Shown: in pieces, positions 18,423 through 26,278 of the stretch
Numbering within the stretch: the first letter of the stretch is position 1
Layout: each line of letters begins with the position of its first letter
From: Mucilaginibacter sp. L294
GTDB taxonomy: Bacteria > Bacteroidota > Bacteroidia > Sphingobacteriales > Sphingobacteriaceae
Assembly (NCBI RefSeq): GCF_001636615.1
Contig: NZ_LGEK01000019.1
Location: 1-64,000, forward strand
Direction: 5' to 3'
Length of the DNA: 64,000 bases
Made by a program: the position numbers and the translations under genes
The notes under the pieces: generated by a model
What the model was told of the DNA's origin: nothing
The model's input: the letters and a program-made list of their open reading frames with translations, nothing else
Databases searched by the model: none

Positions 18423-19103
18423 ATGCTAAATAAAGAACGCGTCCCCAAACAATTAGTGCCCCAGATTGAAGCATACGCGGCCGCGTTTAACAGTTTACCC
18501 TGTACGGTTATTATTCATGATCTGCGGGATTGGTCGGTTGTTTACATGTCTGATCGGGGGCTTTCACAACTTCAATCCACCAAAGAAGAGATCACGGCCC
18601 TTTCATCGGGCGATTATTATAAGAAATACTTTAACCAAGAAGACGCGGAAGATTATGTGCCCAAAATACTGGCACTGCTGGAAAGGAATAATGATGAAGA
18701 AATAGTAACCTTTTTCCAGCAGGTTCGTTTTCCGGGTAATGACGAGTGGAGCTGGCATTTGTCGAGCGTTAAAATATTTATGCGCGACGAAACCGGCAAA
18801 CCAAGCTTAACCATAACCATTGCGGTGCCTATCGACGCCATGCACCACATGACGGCCAAAGCGGAGCGGTTACTACAGGAAAACAATTTTTTACGACAGA
18901 ACTACAAGAACTTTTCTACCTTAACCAAGCGCGAAAAGGAAGTGCTTGCCCAGATGGCTTTAGGTAAAAGCGCTATAGAAATTGCCAATGCGCTATATAT
19001 AGCGGTAACCACGGCAGAAACGCATCGCAAAAACATCAAACACAAATTAAGCGCCAGCACCTACGAGCTGATGCAGTATGCCCGCGCGTTCGACCTGGTA
19101 TAA
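18423..19103 (+). CDS. LuxR-type transcriptional regulator with PAS-like sensor
   Basis: A 226-residue regulator. The first two thirds (about residues 15-135) resemble a PAS domain: TVIIHDLRDWSVVYMSDRGLSQL matches its opening strands. The C-terminus is a LuxR-family helix-turn-helix, LTKREKEVLAQMALGKSAIEIA with AETHRKNIKHKL as recognition region (about 163-210). There is no receiver domain, so it probably senses a ligand or redox state directly. It is downstream of the MFS gene on the same strand. Homologues with this layout are common in Bacteroidota. Confidence 0.87.
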   Translation: MLNKERVPKQLVPQIEAYAAAFNSLPCTVIIHDLRDWSVVYMSDRGLSQLQSTKEEITALSSGDYYKKYFNQEDAEDYVPKILALLERNNDEEIVTFFQQVRFPGNDEWSWHLSSVKIFMRDETGKPSLTITIAVPIDAMHHMTAKAERLLQENNFLRQNYKNFSTLTKREKEVLAQMALGKSAIEIANALYIAVTTAETHRKNIKHKLSASTYELMQYARAFDLV

Positions 19104-19172
19104 ACAAGCGCGCTTGGTTGCGCACACAAATAGATAAGCATTACTACTTATTTATTTTATAGCTTTATAGCT

Positions 19173-19583
19173 ATGGCAGACGAGGTTGTTTTACAGGGGA
19201 AAGTAATGTGGAGCTACGATTACGAGATGGTGGAATTTACATCTGCCCAAAAACTAATGACCGGGCTAAGCGGAATAGGCGGCCCCCTGCATAACCACCA
19301 GGGCTATATCGCTCTAACGGGCGAACAGGTTTTAATAGAAGGGCAGGAAGGTGATGAGGCCCTAATAATCCCGTTAGCATCTATGAATGAGCTTTACCTG
19401 GGATATGATGATGTTTTTACCGCCAGTTCGGTTAAAAACGGCGGCCTTTTTTGGCAACCGTTAAGGTTGGAATACCTTAGCAATAATTACCAAACCACTA
19501 AAGTATACCTGATAATTGATTACAACGGGCTTTACAGCCACAATAAACGGTGGTATGAAACATTAACCGCAATGCTTCAATAA
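19173..19583 (+). CDS. Hypothetical protein, PH-like fold suspected
   Basis: A 136-residue soluble protein with no signal peptide or membrane segment and no family I recognise. It is rich in beta-strand patterns (GYIALTGEQVLIEG, ALIIPLASMNELYLGYDD) and ends in a helix (NKRWYETLTAMLQ), an arrangement reminiscent of PH/GRAM-like domains; this is a guess from pattern only. It lies between the LuxR regulator and mgtC on the plus strand with gaps of about 70 and 176 bases, so it is likely transcribed on its own. Confidence 0.65.
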   Translation: MADEVVLQGKVMWSYDYEMVEFTSAQKLMTGLSGIGGPLHNHQGYIALTGEQVLIEGQEGDEALIIPLASMNELYLGYDDVFTASSVKNGGLFWQPLRLEYLSNNYQTTKVYLIIDYNGLYSHNKRWYETLTAMLQ

Positions 19584-19759
19584 ACCCAAAAGGCTTTGCC
19601 GCGAACCAGCCTGCAAGGCCTGTTTATTGATGATAAGGTTTAGGTACCACTAAAATATATCTATAATATCCCACCGACAATACCCGAAAGCAGGTAGATT
19701 TTAAACCGGCACGTATTTAAAAAACATAAATTAGCGTTTACGTTTTATACCGATACACC

Positions 19760-20443
19760 ATGATACCATTATACGAAATTGTGATACGCCTTGCGCTGGC
19801 ATCATTGCTGGGCAGCATTATTGGCCTGGAAAGACAGCGCCGCGACTGGGCCGCCGGCTTACGTACACACATGCTGGTTTGCGTTGGCTCTACCTTGGCC
19901 ATGATCGTATCTATGGATGGCTTTGGCGATGTGCTGAACAAACCTGGTATAGAGCTTGACCCTTCGCGTGTGGCCGCTCAGGTGATCAGCGGGATTGGCT
20001 TTTTGGGGGCTGGCACCATTCTGTTTATGAAAAGCGAAATAGTGAAAGGCTTGACCACTGCCGCCGGCTTATGGACGGTTGCAGCAATTGGCCTTGCTGT
20101 AGGCGGCGGGCTGTATTTACCGGCAACGATAGCCACCGGGATCGTCTTTATCATATTAGCCGCCATTAAACCGATAGAACGCCGGTTGTTTAACCGCAAC
20201 AAATACACCGGCATTAACCTTACGGTTGCCCGCAACCAGATAGATATGAAAAGCATTGAGGAGGTTTTGCAGAAACATCAGATCACCATTAACGAGGTAC
20301 GGATCTCATCGGCTGATGAAGAGAACGACAGCATTAAAATTTCAATTCAGAAAGTAGCTTCAAAAGACCCGGTTTCGCTTACCGTACTGCACGATATGCA
20401 GCAGATAAATGCGGTGAGCATGGTGGAGTTTATTACAGCGTGA
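19760..20443 (+). CDS. MgtC/SapB family membrane protein
   Basis: A 227-residue protein with four to five N-terminal helices (about residues 5-150) bearing the MgtC hallmarks SIIGLERQRRDWAAGLRTHMLV and VISGIGFLGAGTI, and a soluble ACT-like C-terminal domain (about 155-227). In pathogens MgtC controls F-type ATPase and magnesium adaptation; elsewhere the role is unclear. No magnesium-responsive leader can be recognised in the upstream 170 bases. Confidence 0.92.
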   Translation: MIPLYEIVIRLALASLLGSIIGLERQRRDWAAGLRTHMLVCVGSTLAMIVSMDGFGDVLNKPGIELDPSRVAAQVISGIGFLGAGTILFMKSEIVKGLTTAAGLWTVAAIGLAVGGGLYLPATIATGIVFIILAAIKPIERRLFNRNKYTGINLTVARNQIDMKSIEEVLQKHQITINEVRISSADEENDSIKISIQKVASKDPVSLTVLHDMQQINAVSMVEFITA

Positions 20444-20498
20444 TAAAGCGACCGGGCGCATTAAAGTATTCTGATAATTTTAATTTGAGCAATAAAGG

Positions 20499-21854
20499 AT
20501 GGGATTTGAAATAGATAGGCAAACCTTAACGGATCTTGAAATATTCACTTCAGAGAGTGGTGATACCATCTATTCTTTTTTTAATTCATGTGCTACCATT
20601 GGCGGGCGTAAAAAGCTCGAATCAATGATGCGAAACCCATCGAACGACTTATTACTATTAACGGAAAGGAAAAAGATAATCGAGTTTTTTGTTGTTAGTA
20701 AATTGCTAATTCCTTTAAAAAACTACGAGTTAGAAATTGTTGAGGAATATTTAAACCTAAACACAAATCATATAGCGCCTAATTTTAGTTCGGTCTTGAA
20801 ACTCGAAATTAAGAGATCGGTTGGAACGGACCAAGATGTTTACAAAATAGAAAGTGGTATTGGGCATTTGGCCAGCTTATTAACAAATATTAAAAGGAAT
20901 ATTTCGACGTTAAAACTACCCGACTGCCCAGAATTTATATCGTTATTCATAAATAACTTTAATGATTTAACAACGTCGGCACTGCAAGAGTTAATGGCTT
21001 TGCAGCCAGCTAAGAAGATATCTACGAATACCATCGCCAGGTTTGATCAAAAAATCAGAAGGGGGGCACATCAAAATATTTTAAACCTTATACAAACCTT
21101 ATACGAAATTGACGCCTATCAATCTATAGCAAATGCAGCGTTGAAACATAGCCTTTGCTTTCCGGAGTATTTAAGTGAGCGAAACGGTTCGGCAGAAATT
21201 ACAGGGTTATATCATCCCGGCATCCCACAGCCCGTAGGTAATGATATAACTATTGATGCAAATAATAATGTGTTTTTCATGACCGGTGCTAACATGTCCG
21301 GGAAATCCTCATTTCTGAAGGCTTTGGGGTTAGCCATTTATTTAGCGCATATAGGGTTTCCGGTGCCGGCTAAAAGAATGCATACACGAATATTTAACGG
21401 GCTGATAACGATGCTCAACTTAGCAGATAATATCAACTTGGGGTACAGCCATTTTTATAGCGAAGTGATGCGTGTAAAAGAGTCGGCAATTAAATTGGTT
21501 GAGCAGAAAAATCTATTTGTAATTTATGATGAACTTTTTAGGGGGACCAATAACAAAGATGCTTACGACGCCTCTCTGTTAATAATTCCGCTATTTACCA
21601 AAACAAAGCATAGTGTGTTTTTTGTGTCGTCGCACGTCTTAGAACTCGGCGATGAACTCCGAAAGCTATCAAACATCTCATTCAAATGCTTTCACTCCAG
21701 GTTCGCTGAAGGTTCGTTGTTGTTTGACTATAAACTTTATGATGGTATTTCAACAGACCATATTGGAATGTACATTGTAGAAAAGGCTGGTATTGTTGAA
21801 ATAATAGAACAGGAGGAGATGCCCAGCATTAAGAACCAAACCTTGACGAATTAA
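20499..21854 (+). CDS. Short MutS-related ATPase
   Basis: A 451-residue member of the MutS superfamily. It contains the core lever/clamp region (about residues 15-215) and the C-terminal ATPase: Walker A MTGANMSGKSS (about 261-271) and Walker B LFVIYDELFRGTN (about 339-351). It lacks the N-terminal mismatch-recognition and connector domains of MutS and any Smr nuclease domain, so it is not the housekeeping mismatch repair protein. Its coding sequence is visibly AT-richer than that of its neighbours. The role is unknown. Its last codons overlap the promoter of tRNA-Pro. Confidence 0.82.
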   Translation: MGFEIDRQTLTDLEIFTSESGDTIYSFFNSCATIGGRKKLESMMRNPSNDLLLLTERKKIIEFFVVSKLLIPLKNYELEIVEEYLNLNTNHIAPNFSSVLKLEIKRSVGTDQDVYKIESGIGHLASLLTNIKRNISTLKLPDCPEFISLFINNFNDLTTSALQELMALQPAKKISTNTIARFDQKIRRGAHQNILNLIQTLYEIDAYQSIANAALKHSLCFPEYLSERNGSAEITGLYHPGIPQPVGNDITIDANNNVFFMTGANMSGKSSFLKALGLAIYLAHIGFPVPAKRMHTRIFNGLITMLNLADNINLGYSHFYSEVMRVKESAIKLVEQKNLFVIYDELFRGTNNKDAYDASLLIIPLFTKTKHSVFFVSSHVLELGDELRKLSNISFKCFHSRFAEGSLLFDYKLYDGISTDHIGMYIVEKAGIVEIIEQEEMPSIKNQTLTN

Positions 21855-21872
21855 TTCCCATTATTATATTTG
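21843..21872 (+). promoter_or_regulatory. Promoter of tRNA-Pro
   Basis: TTG at 21843-21845 and an exact -7 box TATATTTG at 21865-21872, separated by 19 bases, match the Bacteroidota -33/-7 promoter. The -7 box ends 14 bases before the tRNA 5' end, and the -33 lies inside the last codons of the MutS-like gene. Confidence 0.75.
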
Positions 21873-21886
21873 TAACCGAAATTTTT

Positions 21887-21960
21887 CGGGATGTAGCGTA
21901 GCCCGGTATCGCGCCAGCATGGGGTGCTGGAGGTCGTGGGTTCGAATCCCGCCATCCCGA
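21887..21960 (+). tRNA. tRNA-Pro (anticodon GGG)
   Basis: A 74-nt cloverleaf: acceptor CGGGATG/CATCCCG plus discriminator A, D stem GCG/CGC, anticodon stem CCAGC/GCTGG with loop ATGGGGT (U33, anticodon GGG), and a T arm GTGGG/CCCGC with loop TTCGAAT. CCA is not encoded. The C1-G72 pair suits tRNA-Pro. An own promoter and terminator flank it. Confidence 0.95.
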
Positions 21961-21970
21961 CGAGATCATC

Positions 21971-22004
21971 AAACCGTCTTTAAAGAAATTTAGAGGCGGT
22001 TTTT
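21971..22004 (+). terminator. Terminator of tRNA-Pro
   Basis: Hairpin ACCGTCT/AGGCGGT with a 14-base loop, followed by TTTTGTTTT, 12 bases downstream of the tRNA. Confidence 0.75.
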
Positions 22005-22094
22005 GTTTTCCCAATCATTTTTTAAATTTTACCTACTATTATTTTAACGAGGCGGGAAGATCAAAACAAATGTATCTTATCTGAGTGTAGGCAG

Positions 22095-22178
22095 TCATTC
22101 AACGGTATGTCCAAGTTTAGCAAACTTTGAGGTCAGTAAACTTCCCGGTTCGCCAAACCCTATGATCCCTATGTTCAT
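22095..22178 (-). pseudogene. 27-codon stump of an NADP oxidoreductase (F420-reductase-like)
   Basis: A minus-strand frame starts with MNIGIIGFGEPGSLLTSKFA and runs to KLGHTVE before a TGA stop. This is the beginning of the Rossmann fold of NADPH-dependent F420 reductase-like proteins (MxIGIIGxGxVG...LGHxV). The catalytic remainder, normally about 170 further residues, is absent. It starts seven bases after the stop of the SRPBCC gene at 22185, the spacing of a former operon member. It is best read as the surviving 5' end of a deleted last gene. Confidence 0.7.
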
Positions 22179-22184
22179 AACGGT

Positions 22185-22646
22185 TTAATTCTTTTGTAAT
22201 TCTTCTTTAGCATTCGGTTGGCCCTTGCCTGTAGTGATCAGATCTTTTAAACTACCATGGATATAACTTGTCCAGGCATCAAAGCAGATATCATAGCATT
22301 CGTAAGCCGGAGTCAAGCCGTGGTGTGTGAAAACGAGTTGTGTTTTTCCATTTTTTTCTGAGATATCGAACTCGATCTTGGTACCCACCCACTCAGTTTG
22401 ATCTTTAGTAAAGCTGAAATAGTTGTCCAGGCAAAGCCAAACTACTTTTTTACCAGGTATAACTTCAATTAGTTTCATGGTACACTTGTGCAATTGCCAG
22501 CGCTGGTAGGTAAACTCATCGTTGAGCTGGATGGTGCCGCCGTCAATTCTTTCCGACCACCATCCGCGTACATTATTAACGGCATTAAATACTTCATTCG
22601 AGGTTTGATCTACTAAAAAGCTGGTGCTAAAATCTGGTGTTTTCAT
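22185..22646 (-). CDS. SRPBCC (AHSA1-like) domain protein
   Basis: A 153-residue single-domain START/Bet v1-fold protein. The beginning TTPDFSTSFLVDQTSNEVFNAVNNVRGWWSE is that of SRPBCC/AHSA1-type proteins, and WVGTKIEFDISEKNGKTQLVFTHHGL is its central strand pair (fragments only shown). These proteins have a hydrophobic cavity for lipids or small ligands; the ligand is unknown. It is clearly a paralogue of the gene upstream at 22700 (same FNAINNVRxWWS motif and DEFTYR/Q segment), indicating tandem duplication. It is part of the ArsR-led leftward unit. Confidence 0.88.
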   Translation of the reverse strand: MKTPDFSTSFLVDQTSNEVFNAVNNVRGWWSERIDGGTIQLNDEFTYQRWQLHKCTMKLIEVIPGKKVVWLCLDNYFSFTKDQTEWVGTKIEFDISEKNGKTQLVFTHHGLTPAYECYDICFDAWTSYIHGSLKDLITTGKGQPNAKEELQKN

Positions 22647-22699
22647 TTTGTTTATGTTAAATTAGTATATTGGTTAAGTAATTTGATATGTGGTTAAGT

Positions 22700-23146
22700 T
22701 TACCCGAAGTCGACTTTTTCACTTTTACCCGTGGTTATCAAGCTAAATAAACCTTCTTGAATAAGCTGGGTCCAGGCCCCTGAACAGCTATCGAAACACT
22801 CAATTTCAGGAACTAAGCCGAGGTGCGAAAAACGGAGTTCCGTTTTGCCGTCCTTCTCAGTAATTTCGAAACTAATCTTTGTTCCGGTCCATTCATTCCT
22901 ATCCTCTGTGAAATTAAGGCTGCTTTCGGTAACCAGCCATACCACCTTCTGATCGGGGATCATTTCAACCACCCTTTGTCCGGACAGGTGAAATTCTTTA
23001 TAACGATAAGTAAATTCATCGTTCAGTTTGGCTGAACTGCCTTCAATTTCGCCCGACCACCAGTCGCGAACGTTATTAATCGCGTTAAAAACGGCTGCAG
23101 GGCTTTGGTCTACCAGTAGGGTAGTTGTAAAATCGTGTGCTTTCAT
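22700..23146 (-). CDS. SRPBCC (AHSA1-like) domain protein, tandem paralogue
   Basis: A 148-residue SRPBCC protein sharing its architecture with the adjacent downstream gene: residues 1-40 carry the same VDQSPAAVFNAINNVRDWWS pattern, followed by LNDEFTYRYKEFHLSGQRVVEMIPDQKVVWLV. Divergence between the copies is considerable, so the duplication is not recent. It lies 23 bases downstream of the broken DinB gene. The ligand is unknown. Confidence 0.88.
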   Translation of the reverse strand: MKAHDFTTTLLVDQSPAAVFNAINNVRDWWSGEIEGSSAKLNDEFTYRYKEFHLSGQRVVEMIPDQKVVWLVTESSLNFTEDRNEWTGTKISFEITEKDGKTELRFSHLGLVPEIECFDSCSGAWTQLIQEGLFSLITTGKSEKVDFG

Positions 23147-23169
23147 TTTTATTTACAGGTTGATATTTG

Positions 23170-23696
23170 TTAAAATAGTTTTTCTTGTGGCGGCTTGATG
23201 CCTGCCAGGCGCAGATAAACAGTAGTTTGCCCCCTGTGATGTGCCTGATGTTCGAAAGCCTTAGCCAAAGCAATTCTTTTTGACATATTGAAACTTCCGA
23301 GCATTTTAACCGGCTCATCTAATTGCACGTCGAACAACTTTTTGATTTGATCGATCACAAAATCATAGCTGGCCAGTACGATCCTTGTCACATTCGCTTT
23401 GGATTTATCGCTGGTTTTTTCCCATTCGCCTAAGGCAAACGGACTTTTAACCACCAAGGCAGCGGAAGCCAAGCATAGTTGGCATCTGCCAGATGTAAAT
23501 TTTGCTCGGCAAATGACCGCATTTCCGGTGTTGGCTTTAAAGTATAGCCGTTTTCCGGCATCGCGTCCAGGTATTCTTTGGTATAAGCTTTTGACCTTTC
23601 CCATTCTTTTACCAGTTCCGTTACTTTTACTTGCGCTATGGCTAATTGGCTGCTTACAATGAGGCATAGCACGGCCATTGAACTTTTAAGTTTCAT
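23170..23696 (-). pseudogene. DinB family protein, broken by a frameshift
   Basis: Two overlapping minus-strand frames together encode one secreted DinB/YfiT-type four-helix protein. The first begins MKLKSSMAVLCLIVSSQLAI with a signal peptide and reads well to HLADANYA. The correct sequence then continues in another frame as LASAALVVKSPFALGEWEKT through to the end at 23170, including the metal-site region KAFEHQAHHRGQ. The break is at the AA at 23471-23472; one extra base there (TATGCTTTGG in place of TATGCTTGG on the coding strand) restores a continuous protein of about 175 residues. It is either a recent inactivation or a sequencing error in a short homopolymer. Confidence 0.8.
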
Positions 23697-23737
23697 ATTT
23701 TTTAACGTTTAAAATGAATGTTTAAATTTTCTTTTTC

Positions 23738-24061
23738 CTAATTAGGGAGTTTGCTGTTTAATAGGTTTTCCAGTTTTTTCAATTTCGATGACCAGAACTC
23801 ATCAAAATATTTCAGCCAGGCCTGCAGTTCTTCGAAGCCGTCTTTTTTTAGCGTACAATGGCGTTCCCGGCCCATGTCCTGGATGGAGATAAAACCCGCT
23901 GTTTCCAGTATTTTGACATGCTTGGATACGGCAGGACGGCTCATGTCAAAATTATCGGCCAGGCTGTTAATGGTCAGGCTGTCTTCCAAAAGCAACATCA
24001 GCATCTTTCTCCTGCTGGGATCACCGATCACCTGGAAGGTATCAAGCGTTGGTATGGCCAT
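23738..24061 (-). CDS. ArsR family transcriptional repressor
   Basis: A 107-residue winged helix-turn-helix protein. The DNA-binding part is FQVIGDPSRRKMLMLLLEDS and the recognition helix SRPAVSKHVKILETAGFI (residues about 40-57). Cysteine pairs of the metal-sensing ArsR members are absent; this is the SdpR/YceK-like type often paired with SRPBCC genes. It overlaps the upstream SRPBCC gene by 20 bases. Palindromes ahead of the unit (24498-24543) are plausible autoregulatory operators. Confidence 0.9.
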   Translation of the reverse strand: MAIPTLDTFQVIGDPSRRKMLMLLLEDSLTINSLADNFDMSRPAVSKHVKILETAGFISIQDMGRERHCTLKKDGFEELQAWLKYFDEFWSSKLKKLENLLNSKLPN

Positions 24062-24494
24062 TTGATACGGGATTTAAAAGTTTTTCAATTTTTTGGAATT
24101 TCTCCAACCAGCCATGCATCAGGCCGTGGTACATATCCAGGTTTTCTGCCCGCTCAAAGCCGCGGTGATCTAAAAATACTTCGGTGCCATTTTCTTTGGG
24201 TTCCAGTTCCCACGTCACCACCGACTCCAGATTGATCTGGCCCTTACCGGGCCCGCAGTTCCAGGAATAAACCAATTTTTTTAATGGATCTATCTCCAGC
24301 ACCTTGCAATAAAAAATGCCGTCAAAATTCAGGTTTGGCACTCCACCTGTCCTGAACTGAAACACGTGGCCAAGCACAGGCTCAAAATCATTTTTCATGA
24401 GCCATTGCGCCATCAGCTCTGATTTGGTGAGGTACTCCCAAACCGTCGCTACGGGATGAGCAAAAAAATACTGGTGTTTAATAACTTTTGCCAT
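24042..24494 (-). CDS. SRPBCC domain protein, first gene of the ArsR unit
   Basis: A 150-residue SRPBCC protein with the opening AKVIKHQYFFAHPVATVWEYLT and core VVTWELEPKENGTEVFLDHRG. It is less similar to the two downstream SRPBCC proteins than these are to each other. It sits directly behind the operator-promoter at 24498-24547 and overlaps the ArsR repressor gene, a pairing seen repeatedly in bacteria. Ligand and role are unknown. Confidence 0.88.
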   Translation of the reverse strand: MAKVIKHQYFFAHPVATVWEYLTKSELMAQWLMKNDFEPVLGHVFQFRTGGVPNLNFDGIFYCKVLEIDPLKKLVYSWNCGPGKGQINLESVVTWELEPKENGTEVFLDHRGFERAENLDMYHGLMHGWLEKFQKIEKLLNPVSNGHTNA

Positions 24495-24497
24495 AAT

Positions 24498-24543
24498 GGG
24501 TAACTTTTAAGTTACCCAAAGATATGGGTAACTTTTGGGTTAC
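24498..24543. promoter_or_regulatory. Double dyad operator of the ArsR unit
   Basis: Two inverted repeats built from the same half-site GGGTAAC: a 9+9 bp dyad GGGTAACTTTTAAGTTACCC at 24498-24517, and GTAAC/GTTAC at 24528-24543. They sit in the promoter spacer and over the predicted transcription start, where a repressor would block it. Confidence 0.7.
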
Positions 24544-24547
24544 GCAA
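24517..24547 (-). promoter_or_regulatory. Promoter of the ArsR/SRPBCC unit
   Basis: On the minus strand TTG (24547-24545), a 20-base spacer and an exact -7 box TATCTTTG (24524-24517) form a complete Bacteroidota promoter, with start predicted near 24512. A second exact -7 match (TATTTTTG, 24552-24545) lies upstream without a -33. Confidence 0.7.
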
Positions 24548-24552
24548 AAATA

Positions 24553-24865
24553 TTTGAAAAAACATTTGCTGTCCATATCTTAAATATTTAGTATTATAAT
24601 CTTCTCCAATATACTGTCCGTATTGGCATACTTTCGCCATAAGCCGTGAACTTATTGCCAGACAGAACTGGTTATCCACGAAATGGACTGTAGACATGTT
24701 TAAGGCTAATCTCACAAAATCAAGTTTGTTAGCAATGTCAAATCATGTGGAAAGAGGTCGAAATTTGTACAGGCAGGGCGACAATACTTTATGTTTATGA
24801 GCATTTCTGTTGAAAATATAAATATGTTACCCTGAAGGATTTATCATCATTGCTGCTTTTGTATT
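24553..24865. other. Intergenic stretch without a recognisable gene
   Basis: About 310 bases between the ArsR unit promoter and the membrane protein gene at 24866. A plus-strand frame stays open for about 68 codons (ending at 24799) but has no convincing start and no recognisable product, and the antisense frame over it is equally unconvincing. No repeat or strong hairpin was seen. Confidence 0.5.
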
Positions 24866-25315
24866 TTATTTATTTCTTTGCCCGTCATCGCCATCCATTT
24901 TTCTAATCCTTCGCATTTCAAGCGGCCATGCAATTACCAAAAGCAACAGCATTACAATGTCTACAATGAGCTGATGCGGTGGCTCTCCCGGATATGAAAA
25001 TTCGGGATCGGTAAGGGCTGTTCCGGGAAAGAGGATTGCACCAATCTGGGTAAGCCAGTAGAAACTTGCCAGAATAATCGCAAAGCGTACTTTGTCAATT
25101 TCCTTTAACCGGGTTACCCAAAGCATCCATAATGAAAAGCAACCTAAAAAAGTACCCAAAAGCATAGTTTGTGCATTATGAAACTTTGCATGCGGCGGCC
25201 AATGCGAATTGTAGATATGTGTATGGTTCCAGTCAAAAATGTAAGAGCCGCCGGCCGACCATAAGGCTACCAGGGAAATCAGTACCAAACCAATTGAGAT
25301 TTTTTGCTTTTTCAT
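24866..25315 (-). CDS. Four-helix membrane protein of unknown function
   Basis: A 149-residue protein with four hydrophobic helices (about residues 8-25, 50-67, 78-97 and 114-131) and a conserved-looking extracytoplasmic motif, NSHWPPHAKFHNAQTML (about 37-53), containing two histidines. The motif resembles that of a small uncharacterised family of four-helix proteins; I cannot name it reliably. It is 16 bases downstream of the nitroreductase gene on the same strand and probably co-transcribed with it. Confidence 0.7.
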   Translation of the reverse strand: MKKQKISIGLVLISLVALWSAGGSYIFDWNHTHIYNSHWPPHAKFHNAQTMLLGTFLGCFSLWMLWVTRLKEIDKVRFAIILASFYWLTQIGAILFPGTALTDPEFSYPGEPPHQLIVDIVMLLLLVIAWPLEMRRIRKMDGDDGQRNK

Positions 25316-25331
25316 CTTAACTATGCTTTTA

Positions 25332-25967
25332 TTAAAAGGTTATAAAAATTTCATTGTTAGGCCTCCTAACTTTAACCATGTGCTGATAAAAGTCTTCCGG
25401 GTGGCGATAACCTACAGCGGCTATTACTACTGCATGCAAGCCTTTTTGTTTTAAACTCAATATTTCATCGTATTGTGATGGCATAAAACCTTCCATAGCA
25501 TTGGCATCTATCTTCATTTCGGCAGCGGTCAATAATAGAAACCCGAGGGCGAGATAAGCTTGATGGGTTGCCCAGGCAAGTTTTTCGTCATCCTGTTTAC
25601 GACAAATAGAATTTACAACCGAATCCCGGTGATTCTCCAGGATGCCTTCCAGTTTAACACCGCGGGTGCTGCATATATTTGCAAAATAGCCGTCTATAAA
25701 TGTTTCGCCTATTGTTGTTTCGATACAGAAGACGATGAGACAGGATGCTTCCGTTATCTGCGGCTGATGGAATGAAGCTACGCTAAGTTTAGCGCGCAGA
25801 GCAGGGTCTTCAATAAATAGCACCCTATAGGGCTGCAAGCCATATGATGATGGTGCCAACCGTATGGCATCCTTCAATTTGTTCATATTCTGCTGTTGTA
25901 TCTTTTTTGCGCTGTCATAGCGTTTTACGCCATAGCGCCATATTAAATGTTCTTCTGTGTTTTCCAT
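25332..25967 (-). CDS. Nitroreductase family NAD(P)H-dependent oxidoreductase
   Basis: An FMN-dependent enzyme of the nitroreductase family, 211 residues from the start chosen at 25967 (MENTEEHLIWRYGVKRYDSA). The FMN-binding segment LKDAIRLAPSSYGLQPYRVLFIED is present, and the C-terminus VIAAVGYRHPEDFYQHMVKVRRPNNEIF is typical. It reduces quinones or nitro compounds with NAD(P)H; the substrate is unknown. A paralogue lies at 50689-51318. A longer frame to 26000 adds 11 residues that run into the neighbouring gene and are not family-like. Confidence 0.92.
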   Translation of the reverse strand: MENTEEHLIWRYGVKRYDSAKKIQQQNMNKLKDAIRLAPSSYGLQPYRVLFIEDPALRAKLSVASFHQPQITEASCLIVFCIETTIGETFIDGYFANICSTRGVKLEGILENHRDSVVNSICRKQDDEKLAWATHQAYLALGFLLLTAAEMKIDANAMEGFMPSQYDEILSLKQKGLHAVVIAAVGYRHPEDFYQHMVKVRRPNNEIFITF

Positions 25968-25974
25968 TATAATA

Positions 25975-26184
25975 TTATTTATATAGCCAATCCCCAACAC
26001 GTTTCCTTAATAATTCAATTGATATACCCATCAGGGGAACGAGTATAATGGTTGTTAATAGTGTTTTAAGGAGTGGATGCCAGCTCACAATCAGTGGCAT
26101 CACAGTAATAAAAATGATATTGATAAGCGGATATATGCAGACCCATGTGATCAATGCCAGCTTCCATTTTTTTGGTGTTTTCAT
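25975..26184 (-). CDS. Small two-helix membrane protein
   Basis: A 69-residue protein beginning MKTPKKWKLALITWVCIYPL, with two hydrophobic helices (about residues 8-30 and 38-57). The sequence resembles short membrane proteins, and the C-terminal membrane part of some antibiotic-biosynthesis-monooxygenase-type proteins; the function is unknown. It ends seven bases before the nitroreductase start, so it is likely the first gene of that unit. Confidence 0.65.
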   Translation of the reverse strand: MKTPKKWKLALITWVCIYPLINIIFITVMPLIVSWHPLLKTLLTTIILVPLMGISIELLRKRVGDWLYK

Positions 26185-26278
26185 ACCTTAAATTTATACG
26201 GCAAAGTTGCAGGGAAACATCACACAAGAACAGGTCAGGAACGTGGGGGGATTGGTAAGAAAGATGGAAAAAGAGCGA

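Noticed and set aside
17830..18474. Minus-strand frame of 214 codons across the MFS gene end
   Set aside because: Lies antisense to a well-conserved transporter and has no recognisable domain.
24672..24680. TTATCCACG, close to a DnaA box
   Set aside because: A single copy with one mismatch and no cluster; no evidence of an origin.
24512..24715. Minus-strand 67-codon frame upstream of the ArsR unit
   Set aside because: It overlaps the operator, has no recognisable content and runs against the promoter found there.
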